Source: WJMT01 sp041686095 (GTDB taxonomy: Bacteria > Acidobacteriota > Aminicenantia > Aminicenantales > Aminicenantaceae). Taken from it: a stretch of 7,134 nt of DNA. Below the pieces are notes generated by a model. The model did not search any database, was not told the DNA's origin, and saw nothing but the letters and a program-made list of their open reading frames with translations. The DNA lies in contig JAWLEN010000118.1 of the NCBI GenBank assembly GCA_041686095.1, forward strand, positions 1 to 7,134. Direction: 5' to 3'. The position numbers and the translations under genes were made by a program. Shown one piece after another: positions 1 to 5,270 of the stretch. Every line of letters begins with the position of its first letter. Position 1 is the first letter of the stretch.

Positions 1-7
1 ATCTCAT
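1..7 (-). CDS. start of an unidentified minus-strand gene (partial)
   Basis: An ATG on the minus strand (5-7) is followed by AGA and runs off the left edge, so only two codons are visible and no function can be given. The case for a gene rests on the ribosome binding site: the minus strand reads AAAAAGGAGG (plus-strand 15-24), seven bases before the ATG. This is as strong as the sites of the peptidase and barrel genes in this window. It would be transcribed in the same direction as the MntA-HepT pair, about 240 bases downstream of HepT. A chance SD plus ATG cannot be excluded. Confidence 0.55.
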
Positions 8-14
8 CTGATAA

Positions 15-24
15 CCTCCTTTTT
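15..24 (-). promoter_or_regulatory. Shine-Dalgarno site for the left-edge gene
   Basis: The minus strand reads AAAAAGGAGG with seven bases to the ATG at 5-7. The spacing and the perfect GGAGG core are what support a gene beginning at the left edge. Confidence 0.6.
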
Positions 25-188
25 GAAGACCATTTTACCACTCCACCAAATGCAGTGTCGTGGCCGCCTTCTAGATGATTATCAGGCCCGGCCATCTTTC
101 TTATAACCAATAAGATAACCCTAGATATCCACAGTTTCTCACGTTTAAAACAATGATTTTTGCCCCCAAAATCGCAATCTTTATTAAC
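25..188. other. intergenic stretch left of the HepT gene
   Basis: Together with the repeat at 189-240 this is a gene-free gap of about 220 bases. It is AT-rich on the HepT side and holds one copy of the 12-base word GATGATTATCAG (74-85), repeated at 221-232. On the minus strand TATAAG (plus 100-105) could serve as a -10 box for the left-edge gene, but no acceptable -35 box lies 16-18 bases upstream. No RNA gene, terminator or open frame was recognised. Confidence 0.4.
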
Positions 189-240
189 CTCATTTAAGAG
201 TGTTTTTTAAGGATTAAAATGATGATTATCAGCTCACTTA
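189..240. repeat. dispersed repeat, copy 1 (CTCATTTAAG type)
   Basis: Positions 189-220 match 5033-5064 at 27 of 32 bases without gaps. The core is CTCATTTAAG, then A or G, then GTGTTTTTT. In both copies a second CTCAYTTA word follows about 40-44 bases after the first (233-240 here, 5073-5080 there), so the repeated unit probably spans about 50 bases bounded by short direct repeats. It lies directly next to the 3' end of the HepT gene. Function is unknown; it may be a small non-autonomous element or a recombination scar. Confidence 0.6.
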
Positions 241-244
241 TACT

Positions 245-682
245 TTAAGGTATTTCAGACCAGTCTAAAAACTTGGCGAGTTGATTAAGAAGCTTTTTAA
301 AATCTCCTAAACGGGTCAGCAAAATATCATAGATTTGATTTTCATCAATTTCCCAATAGATATGAACCAATCTATTTCTAAACTTTGCCATCTCTTTTAA
401 ATCATTAACAAAGGATTTTTCAAAAGCCCCTTTTTCTCCAAGAACTGTAAAAGTATCTGCATAATCTTCGGGAGCCCTGTAACCATTCCGAGAGATGATA
501 TGATTGCACATATCAATGGCAGCTTCTATAGCCATTATAAAATTGTACTTGGCACTTCCAATTTTATCGGGATCACTTATAAAAACCGATTTTTTATAGT
601 CTTTAAGTCTTTGAAGATTCCCTAAAGCTTCCCGCATCTGGGAGACAAGCTTCAGCATTCTATCTGCATCATATCGGGGCAT
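245..682 (-). CDS. hepT: HepT-like HEPN RNase toxin (DUF86 family)
   Basis: This 145-residue protein is the toxin half of an MntA-HepT type VII toxin-antitoxin system. Family members are helical HEPN-domain RNases. The diagnostic RX4HXY motif is visible as R102-N-R-L-V-H107-I-Y109. The Arg and His are the expected RNase residues, and the Tyr is the residue AMPylated by MntA in studied homologues. Length and all-helical character fit DUF86. The ATG (680-682) lies inside the last codons of the mntA gene, giving a 14-base overlap, so the two are surely co-transcribed and probably translationally coupled, antitoxin first. All key residues are present, so the protein looks functional. A decayed copy of its middle part (residues about 61-94) is found at 4555-4680. 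Confidence 0.9.
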   Translation of the reverse strand: MPRYDADRMLKLVSQMREALGNLQRLKDYKKSVFISDPDKIGSAKYNFIMAIEAAIDMCNHIISRNGYRAPEDYADTFTVLGEKGAFEKSFVNDLKEMAKFRNRLVHIYWEIDENQIYDILLTRLGDFKKLLNQLAKFLDWSEIP

Positions 683-1091
683 TCATGACCTCTTTCAAAT
701 ACCGTTTACGGTAAATAGCAAAGTCCATATATTTCTTAAAAATCATTCCCTCAAAATCAGTCCTCTTTCCAATGTCCTTATCTGCAATCAGAATCCCTTC
801 TTTTATCACACGGTACACAAATGATAGGGGAGCATGATTTATAACTCTGACATCTACAGGAAGCTTTGCGAATGACTTAATTTTTTCTTCCAGTTCAAAT
901 TCAAAATCCAAAGGCTCCTTACTGATGTTTTCAGTACAAAACACCCCGATATCAATATCGGAAAATTTATCATCCGTTACAAATGAGCCAAAAATATAGG
1001 AAAAAATAATGTTTTTTCCTTTATTCAATTGAGAAGAAATTTCTTTGACGATTTCTTCTTTTCTCTTCTTAGAGATGTTATGTTTTGTCAT
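669..1091 (-). CDS. mntA: MntA-like nucleotidyltransferase antitoxin
   Basis: This 140-residue minimal nucleotidyltransferase is the partner of HepT. In characterised pairs MntA adds AMP units to the HepT tyrosine and so silences the RNase. The active site is seen as F-G35... G-S at residues 35-36, then D45-I-D47, and a third acidic residue at D80 within PVDVRVIN. The gap between GS and DxD is 8 residues, shorter than the 10 of the textbook GSX10DXD form, though the motif is otherwise intact. The start ATG (1089-1091) has only a weak CAGG right beside it, so initiation is not well supported by an SD. A TAATAT word on the minus strand (plus 1109-1114) could be a -10 box, but its -35 is poor. 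The gene overlaps hepT by 14 bases. Confidence 0.88.
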   Translation of the reverse strand: MTKHNISKKRKEEIVKEISSQLNKGKNIIFSYIFGSFVTDDKFSDIDIGVFCTENISKEPLDFEFELEEKIKSFAKLPVDVRVINHAPLSFVYRVIKEGILIADKDIGKRTDFEGMIFKKYMDFAIYRKRYLKEVMNAPI

Positions 1092-1238
1092 CCTGAAGAA
1101 AAATTAACATATTATCTGTTTATTTTCAATTAAACTATATTTCTTCTTCATACTCATTTTTCTTTTTGATATTTATTCGGGACTGCCATCAAGATTGCCA
1201 GACATATCTGCGACGGGTTATCCGAAGCGCACAAACTC
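981..1238. repeat. duplicated segment, copy 1 (mntA 5' part, flank, kinase scrap)
   Basis: This stretch is highly similar to about 4683-4935. It covers the first codons of mntA, the roughly 90-base AT-rich upstream flank and a plus-strand kinase-like scrap. Similarity stops after CACAAACTC (1230-1238), where this copy continues into permease sequence and the other into more kinase sequence. A second block of similarity, 401-500 here with 4576-4675, covers part of hepT. The two blocks together show one duplicated unit, with about 480 bases lost from the other copy. Confidence 0.85.
1182..1238 (+). pseudogene. Ser/Thr protein kinase scrap (catalytic-domain fragment)
   Basis: Nineteen codons read TAIKIARHICDGLSEAHKL. 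This resembles the helix before the catalytic loop of bacterial Ser/Thr kinases. The copy at 4876-4956 continues with GVVHGDL, which matches the HRD loop and makes the kinase origin firmer. There is no start codon, and a TGA lies three codons upstream in frame. The reading frame passes without a break into permease codons at 1239. An alternative reading is that the whole piece is a permease N-terminus, since MacB-type permeases also have an HKLRSLLT stretch; the match with the second copy argues against this. Confidence 0.6.
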
Positions 1239-1742
1239 CGCTCTCTTTTAACCATATTTGGTGTGATGATCGGTATAGGGGCTCTGGTCTCCATGATATC
1301 TTTTGGCGGATGATAAAGCCATCCAAAGCATACGCTCTATCAGAGGAGTGGAGACCGCATATCCTGATATCCGTTTCCCTGCCCGGATCGAACTGATCAA
1401 TATCCAAGCCGGAAGAACCTTTTCCAGCGAAGATGAGCCCTCTGTCATCATCCACAGCTCTCTTCTTCCCAGGTTTGGAATCAAAGACATCCATGAAGGC
1501 CTTGGCCAAAAAATGAATATCAGAACTTTCTTTTTTGACTTGTCTTCACTGGAGCCAACAAAAATAGGATCCATTATTTCAGGCAGCAAACTCCCTATTT
1601 CGCAGAAAGTGTATTCTTTCACCATTGTGGGCATTTCGGAAAATATAGGGCTGGAAGATCCATCTCCCTTAAGGAGCCAGGTGTTTATCCGGCCATGAGA
1701 GCAGCCAAAGTCGCTCCGGCAGTGGCACTCAGGCATGAATGA
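1239..1742 (+). pseudogene. decayed FtsX/MacB-type ABC transporter permease
   Basis: Three pieces of one permease lie in order but in different frames. First, 1239-1310 encodes a first membrane segment (RSLLTIFGVMIGIGALV then SMISFGG) and ends at a TGA. Second, frame 1303-1698 encodes about 130 residues of the periplasmic core domain, including AIQSIRSIRGVETAYP and a later VYSFTIVGISE strand. Third, 1680-1742 encodes GVYPAMRAAKVAPAVALRHE and a stop, which is the typical C-terminal end of these permeases (YPA-RAA--P--ALR-E). The three C-terminal membrane segments are missing, and so is part of the N-terminal half of the core domain. Two deletions, each shifting frame, explain the structure. 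No start codon or SD serves the piece. It cannot make a working transporter. Confidence 0.8.
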
Positions 1743-1765
1743 GTGGTTTTTTAGCTTAAAATCAC
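1743..1765 (+). terminator. possible relic hairpin after the permease remnant
   Basis: GTGGTTTT (1743-1750) pairs with AAAATCAC (1758-1765) across a 7-base loop, with one G-T wobble. It begins directly after the permease stop codon. No long T-run follows, so any terminator function is weak. Confidence 0.3.
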
Positions 1766-1814
1766 AATTCTTTAGTAAACCTTAGTGAGAGAAATTCCGT
1801 AGAAAGTGATGAAT

Positions 1815-1822
1815 AAAGGAGG
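1815..1822 (+). promoter_or_regulatory. Shine-Dalgarno site of the S41 peptidase gene
   Basis: AAAGGAGG stands six bases before the ATG at 1829 and fixes that start among nearby candidates. Confidence 0.85.
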
Positions 1823-1828
1823 AAATCC

Positions 1829-3523
1829 ATGAAGAATACTCTGAATAAAATGACAGGCAGACTGATTGGCTGCATCTATTTTGGCTTGTTCCTCTTAAGT
1901 GCTGCTCTTCCTCTGACTTCAGTAAAAGTTCTTAACGACCAACAGTGGAGAGAGGATTTGCAGTTTTTGGCTGAAAAAGTAGCTCAGGAGCACCGGAATC
2001 CTTTTGACCATGTCTCTGCTGAGGTTTTCTGGAAAGAGGTTGAAAAATTAGACCGGCAAATCCCTTTACTTGAGGACCATGAAATCATAGTGGGGATGGC
2101 CCGGCTGGTCTCCCTGATTCATGACGGCCACACTCGTTTAACCTTACCTTTGGACCCGGAAGCCAGCACCGGTCAAAGCCACACTCAAACTAAGGCCCCA
2201 GAACAGGCTCTTCAATTTCATTTTCTTCCTCTCCGTCTTTATCTTTATTCTGACGGTCTCCATGTTCAAGAGGCAACACCTGAATTTAAGGAGATCGTAG
2301 GGGCCAGAGTTATAAAAGTAGGAAATAAAAAAGCAGAAGAAGCTCTGGAAGCGGTTCGTCCTGTGGTCCATTATGATAGTGATATGTGGTTTAAGCTCAT
2401 TGCTCCATCAATGCTGACAATCCAGGAAGTCCTTCATGCCCAAAATCTGTGTGAAAGCAAGGAAGAAGCCTCTTTTGTGTTCCAAACCAAAACCGGTCAG
2501 GAAAAAAAACATACTTTTAAGGCTCTAGATTCCAAAACCAAAATTCAATGGATCTCTGCAAATGAGGAATCTCAAAATCCTTTGCCTCTTTACTTAAAAA
2601 ATCGAGAGGAAAATTTCTGGTTTGAATACCTTCCTGATGAAAAGCTCATGTACGTTCAGGTGAACAGCATCCGGGACAAAAAGGATGAGACCATCGCTCA
2701 ATTCTCAAAAAGGCTTTTTGAATCCGTGAACTCCTGTGCTGTTGAGAAATTGGTCCTTGACCTCAGGCAGAATGGGGGAGGGAACAATTATTTAAACCGC
2801 CCCTTAGTGCTTTCTCTGATCCAGTCGGATAAAGTCAACCAATACGGCAAGCTGTTCACCATCATAGGAAGACGCACCTTTTCAGCTGCCATGAATTTAG
2901 TTACTGATATAGAAAAGTGGACCCAGGTCCTCTTTGTGGGAGAACCCACCGGAAACGCACCCAGCCATTATGGAGATTCTCGAAAATTTGTTTTGCCCCA
3001 CTGCCGGCTTACAGCCAGAATATCTTCGGTTTACTGGAGAGATTGGAGTGTGGATGAAAAAAGACCCTGGGTGGCTCCGGATATCAAAGTTGGACTTTCC
3101 TCTGAAGAATACGCTGCAAATCAGGATCCTGTGCTTGATACAATCATATCCTATAAGGCTCCGGAAACACTCTACAGGCAGCTTAAGGAAAAAATCGAGA
3201 TGTCAGGAATTGAGGCAGCCGTGTTTCATTACTATAAATTCAGATACTCGCCCCGGACATCCCATATAAAAGCAGAAAAAGACCTCATCAAAGTGGGTGA
3301 TTATTTAATGGATCAAGGAGAATTTAAAGAAGCCGGCTACGTCTATCTAACGTGTGCTAGAGACTATCCTGACTCTTTAAAAGCTCATTTGGGTTTGGGA
3401 AAAGTCTATTTAAACCAGAACAACAAAAAACAAGCCATTGAAACTCTCAAAAAAACACTCATGATCAATCCTGAAAGCAGGGAAGCCAAAGAACTTCTTC
3501 AGCGGGCCCAAGCGCTTAAATGA
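1829..3523 (+). CDS. secreted S41-family serine peptidase with C-terminal TPRs
   Basis: This 564-residue protein begins with a signal peptide or membrane anchor (charged start, hydrophobic residues about 12-30), so it acts outside the cytoplasm. An N-terminal region with the HDGHT word (residues 98-102) leads into a PDZ-like stretch (about 157-180, GARVIKVGNKKAEEAL). The peptidase core follows: VLDLRQNGGGN (309-319) and the nucleophile in TFSAA, Ser352. After it, VGEPTGNAPSHYGD (370-383) replaces the FGKG segment that carries the general-base lysine in CtpA/Prc proteins. This peptidase is thus of the non-Lys type, perhaps using a tricorn-like arrangement. Residues about 487-560 form roughly two TPR repeats, suggesting a protein partner. 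Substrate is unknown. It converges with the barrel gene, 13 bases apart. Confidence 0.88.
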   Translation: MKNTLNKMTGRLIGCIYFGLFLLSAALPLTSVKVLNDQQWREDLQFLAEKVAQEHRNPFDHVSAEVFWKEVEKLDRQIPLLEDHEIIVGMARLVSLIHDGHTRLTLPLDPEASTGQSHTQTKAPEQALQFHFLPLRLYLYSDGLHVQEATPEFKEIVGARVIKVGNKKAEEALEAVRPVVHYDSDMWFKLIAPSMLTIQEVLHAQNLCESKEEASFVFQTKTGQEKKHTFKALDSKTKIQWISANEESQNPLPLYLKNREENFWFEYLPDEKLMYVQVNSIRDKKDETIAQFSKRLFESVNSCAVEKLVLDLRQNGGGNNYLNRPLVLSLIQSDKVNQYGKLFTIIGRRTFSAAMNLVTDIEKWTQVLFVGEPTGNAPSHYGDSRKFVLPHCRLTARISSVYWRDWSVDEKRPWVAPDIKVGLSSEEYAANQDPVLDTIISYKAPETLYRQLKEKIEMSGIEAAVFHYYKFRYSPRTSHIKAEKDLIKVGDYLMDQGEFKEAGYVYLTCARDYPDSLKAHLGLGKVYLNQNNKKQAIETLKKTLMINPESREAKELLQRAQALK

Positions 3524-3536
3524 TCATTCATTCTTT

Positions 3537-4490
3537 CTAAAAAGTCAGCTTTAACCCGGCCTGAAAAACAATCCCGCTGAGGTTGACTTCTCCTTTTCGC
3601 TCATAAATCCATGTCCACGATGATCCCCCATCATCGCTAATAAGAATTCCCGGATATTCCTCTCCTCCTCTATGCCAGGCACCGTACCAGAGCGTGGCAT
3701 CTTCTATAGTACCGGAAACGGTCGTCAAAGAGGTTCTGCTTTCATACTCAAGATCACCGGTGATATCTGTGAACTTGGCATACCTTCCTTTGGCCCCAAT
3801 AACAAATGCAGAGTTCTGAGTGAATCCGAATTCAAAATGAATTCCTCCGTGAAATCCCATGGTGTTAGATGCCGCATTCCAAGTCTCTTCATATTCATGG
3901 CCAACATTGTTTATAACATTATATTCCCAATCTACACTCCCCATATAATACCCTCCACCTGCATCAAACATGATTTTCATTGCATTTCCAATGGGTATCC
4001 CCAAATAGAGGCTTAAAGTAATGGGGATAGCCGAGAATTTAGGGTAAGCTGTGGCTTCCTCTCCATACATGCCAAAAAACGCATCGGCTGTGCTTTCCTT
4101 TTTGGCTGTGATGTACCCGGATCCAATACCGATCCCAAAATGGGGCGTGAAATTGATCAAAATCTCCCCGCTGAAGTCCATCCCCATTTTGATGGGTTCA
4201 AATTCAGAGTCTATAGAAGAGTAAGGATTATCGCTGTAATAATCATTTATTCCCTGCAGATGGTCATTGATGTCATTTCTCATGAGCCAAAAACTCCCCC
4301 CCATAAGCCTCAATCCCACTTCAATTCCGCTTCTGTTGCGATGGGTCTGGCGAAAAGAAGCCTGATGGTTGTTTTTGGCTTTGGTTTTTAAAAGACTCAT
4401 TTCCGCTTTATCGGCTCTTGCTGTATTGGGCAGAATCAAAAGCGCAAATAAAAAAATGACCACTAAAGCCCTGATCTTTTGCTGAACCAT
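3537..4490 (-). CDS. outer-membrane beta-barrel protein of unknown function
   Basis: The 317-residue product has a clear signal peptide: a hydrophobic run at residues 8-21 and a likely cut after TARA (residue 26). The mature part alternates polar and hydrophobic residues in Gly- and aromatic-rich strands, for example IEVGLRLMGGSFW (56-68), FGIGIGSGYI (118-127) and FDAGGGYYMG (175-184). It ends with LKLTF, and a C-terminal Phe is the usual recognition signal for barrel assembly. It therefore most likely sits in the outer membrane as a small barrel. No specific family or ligand is recognised. A long loop-like segment near residues 265-300 (GGEEYPGILISDDGGSSW) is rich in acidic and Gly residues. 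The gene is single, convergent with the S41 peptidase gene. Confidence 0.8.
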   Translation of the reverse strand: MVQQKIRALVVIFLFALLILPNTARADKAEMSLLKTKAKNNHQASFRQTHRNRSGIEVGLRLMGGSFWLMRNDINDHLQGINDYYSDNPYSSIDSEFEPIKMGMDFSGEILINFTPHFGIGIGSGYITAKKESTADAFFGMYGEEATAYPKFSAIPITLSLYLGIPIGNAMKIMFDAGGGYYMGSVDWEYNVINNVGHEYEETWNAASNTMGFHGGIHFEFGFTQNSAFVIGAKGRYAKFTDITGDLEYESRTSLTTVSGTIEDATLWYGAWHRGGEEYPGILISDDGGSSWTWIYERKGEVNLSGIVFQAGLKLTF

Positions 4491-4493
4491 TTT

Positions 4494-4501
4494 CCCTCCT
4501 T
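4494..4501 (-). promoter_or_regulatory. Shine-Dalgarno site of the barrel gene
   Basis: The minus strand reads AAGGAGGG just before the ATG at 4488-4490, which confirms that start. The spacing is short, three bases from the GGG end. Confidence 0.8.
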
Positions 4502-4554
4502 ATGATGGTTTAGTGTAGAGAAAGACACCTAGATCCGATCGACATGCCTTTTTG

Positions 4555-4788
4555 CTAATCCTCAAATTTGAATTTATCATTAATAAAGGATTTTTCAAAA
4601 GCCCCTTTTTCTCCAAGTACTGTAAAAGTATCTGCATAATCTTCGGGAGCTCTGTAACCATTCCGAGAGATGATGTGAATGAGCCAAAAATATAGGAAAT
4701 AAACGATATTTTTCCGTTTATTCAATTGAGAAGAAATTTCTTTAACGATTTCTTCTTTTCTCTTCATAGAAATGTTATGTTTTGTCAT
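4555..4788 (-). pseudogene. decayed second copy of the MntA-HepT pair
   Basis: A 77-residue frame begins like MntA (MTKHNIS, then KRKEEIVKEISSQLNK), then jumps into the middle of HepT (HIISRNGYRAPEDYADTF, then GEKGAFEKS). Compared with the intact pair, one extra base after the NKRKNI codons shifts frame, and about 480 bases are missing, joining a site near 980 to a site near 505 in the first-copy numbering. Lost are the MntA aspartates, the first 60 residues of HepT and everything after residue about 94, including the RX4HXY motif. The remaining frame ends in unrelated KFKFED. Neither activity can survive. The start region, with the same ATG context as the intact copy, is still present. Confidence 0.85.
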
Positions 4789-4935
4789 CCGGATGAAAAA
4801 TTAACACATTATCTCTTTATTTTCAATCAAACTATATTCATTCTTTATATTCATTTTTCTTTTTGATATTTATTCGAAACCGCCATCAAGATTGCCAGGC
4901 AGGTCTGCGATGGGTTATCCGAAGCGCACAAACTC
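4683..4935. repeat. duplicated segment, copy 2
   Basis: This is the partner of 981-1238. It contains the mntA 5' part, the AT-rich flank with TTTTTCTTTTTGATATTTATTCG, and the first part of the kinase scrap. Most differences are single-base changes, with one small insertion in mntA. Confidence 0.85.
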
Positions 4936-4956
4936 GGGGTGGTGCATGGGGATCTC
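4876..4956 (+). pseudogene. Ser/Thr protein kinase scrap with part of the catalytic loop
   Basis: Twenty-seven codons encode ETAIKIARQVCDGLSEAH followed by KLGVVHGDL. In bacterial Hanks-type kinases this helix is followed by HRDLKP; here the loop reads HGDL, keeping the Asp but with Gly for Arg. Kinase similarity ends exactly at CTC (4954-4956), after which the frame reads unrelated IYFKLKIYNIN to a TGA near 5012. There is no start and a TGA stands upstream, so this is a gene fragment. The intact kinase at the right edge (6818 on) shows that such kinases exist in this genome, but its matching part lies beyond the window. Confidence 0.7.
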
Positions 4957-5032
4957 ATTTACTTTAAGCTGAAAATATATAACATAAATGCCTCTAGGTA
5001 CTCATTATTGTGATGAACCCCCTCCCTATAAT

Positions 5033-5080
5033 CTCATTTAAGGGTGTTTTTTTGGGGTCAAAATTATACTAACTCATTTA
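5033..5080. repeat. dispersed repeat, copy 2 (CTCATTTAAG type)
   Basis: This copy pairs with 189-240 and matches it at 27 of 32 bases over the core 5033-5064. The CTCATTTA word occurs at both ends (5033-5040 and 5073-5080) and once more at 4954-4961, right where kinase similarity stops. Confidence 0.6.
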
Positions 5081-5105
5081 TTAACAATAACATGGTGCGG
5101 TGCGA

Positions 5106-5154
5106 CCCCTAAATTCCCACTAAATTCCCCTGCCCCTAAATTCCCCTAAATTCG
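5106..5154. repeat. CTAAATTC short repeat cluster
   Basis: The word CTAAATTC occurs four times, beginning at 5109, 5120, 5136 and 5146, with starts 11, 16 and 10 bases apart and mostly followed by CCC. Unequal spacing and short units rule out a CRISPR array. Similar C-rich, TAAATTC-bearing intergenic repeats are, as I recall, seen near Y1 (REP-associated) transposases in some phyla; no transposase is present here. Confidence 0.65.
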
Positions 5155-5236
5155 TCAGGGACAAAAGTCGGTCCAATTTTCGGACGGTTATTGGGGAAGA
5201 GGGGCGAGCTCGCTGGAGGCTGTGTTTTGATTTTAA

Positions 5237-5264
5237 TTGACAATATACGCCATTGACGTATAAT
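5237..5264 (+). promoter_or_regulatory. sigma-70-type promoter of the higBA operon
   Basis: TTGACA (5237-5242) and TATAAT (5259-5264) are both perfect hexamers, 16 bases apart. The start of transcription should fall near 5271, which is the first base of the proposed HigB GTG codon. Confidence 0.82.
5244..5262. promoter_or_regulatory. palindromic operator inside the higBA promoter
   Basis: TATACG (5244-5249) and CGTATA (5257-5262) form a perfect inverted repeat with a 7-base spacer, covering the spacer and most of the -10 box. Antitoxins of this family usually repress their own operon by binding such palindromes, so HigA binding here would block RNA polymerase. The assignment to HigA is an inference. 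Confidence 0.7.
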
Positions 5265-5270
5265 AGAAAT

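Larger units (their letters stand above)
4957..5236. other. gene-free, repeat-rich spacer
   Basis: This stretch, between the kinase scrap and the HigB promoter, has no credible open frame. It holds the second CTCATTTAAG-type repeat (5033-5080), the CTAAATTC cluster (5109-5153), and a set of 4-base complementary words GGAC, GTCC, GGAC (5159-5185) that could form short alternative hairpins. Base composition changes abruptly from AT-rich before 5090 to more GC-rich at 5160-5220, which suggests a junction between pieces of different origin. Confidence 0.5.

Noticed and set aside
1166..1310. Functional kinase-permease fusion gene
   Set aside because: The in-frame join has no start codon, an upstream TGA and a downstream TGA at 1311, and too little of the kinase is present.
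1166..1396. Plus-strand frame of 76 codons over the kinase-permease junction
   Set aside because: It reads a different frame from the kinase and permease codons, shows no family features and has no SD.
1189..1736. Two minus-strand frames of 106 and 162 codons opposite the permease remnant
   Set aside because: They are shadows of the permease codons, with no recognisable domain and no SD; the plus strand has clear permease motifs.
1743..1828. Riboswitch or attenuator before the S41 peptidase
   Set aside because: Only one weak hairpin is visible and the leader is too short and AT-rich to support a known riboswitch class.
3521..3545. Bidirectional terminator between the convergent peptidase and barrel genes
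   Set aside because: The 13-base gap holds no stable hairpin; ATGATCATTCAT has only a trivial TGATCA palindrome.
5106..5154. CRISPR array
   Set aside because: Units are only about 8-11 bases with spacers of 2-8 bases, and no cas gene is present.
245..5236. Insertion sequence or composite transposon bounded by the two TA copies
   Set aside because: No transposase gene or terminal inverted repeats are visible; the duplicated unit has no defined ends that I can confirm.
5253..5270. TTG start for HigB at 5253
   Set aside because: It lies between the -35 and the end of the -10 box, upstream of the expected transcription start, and homologues begin MIF-E-.
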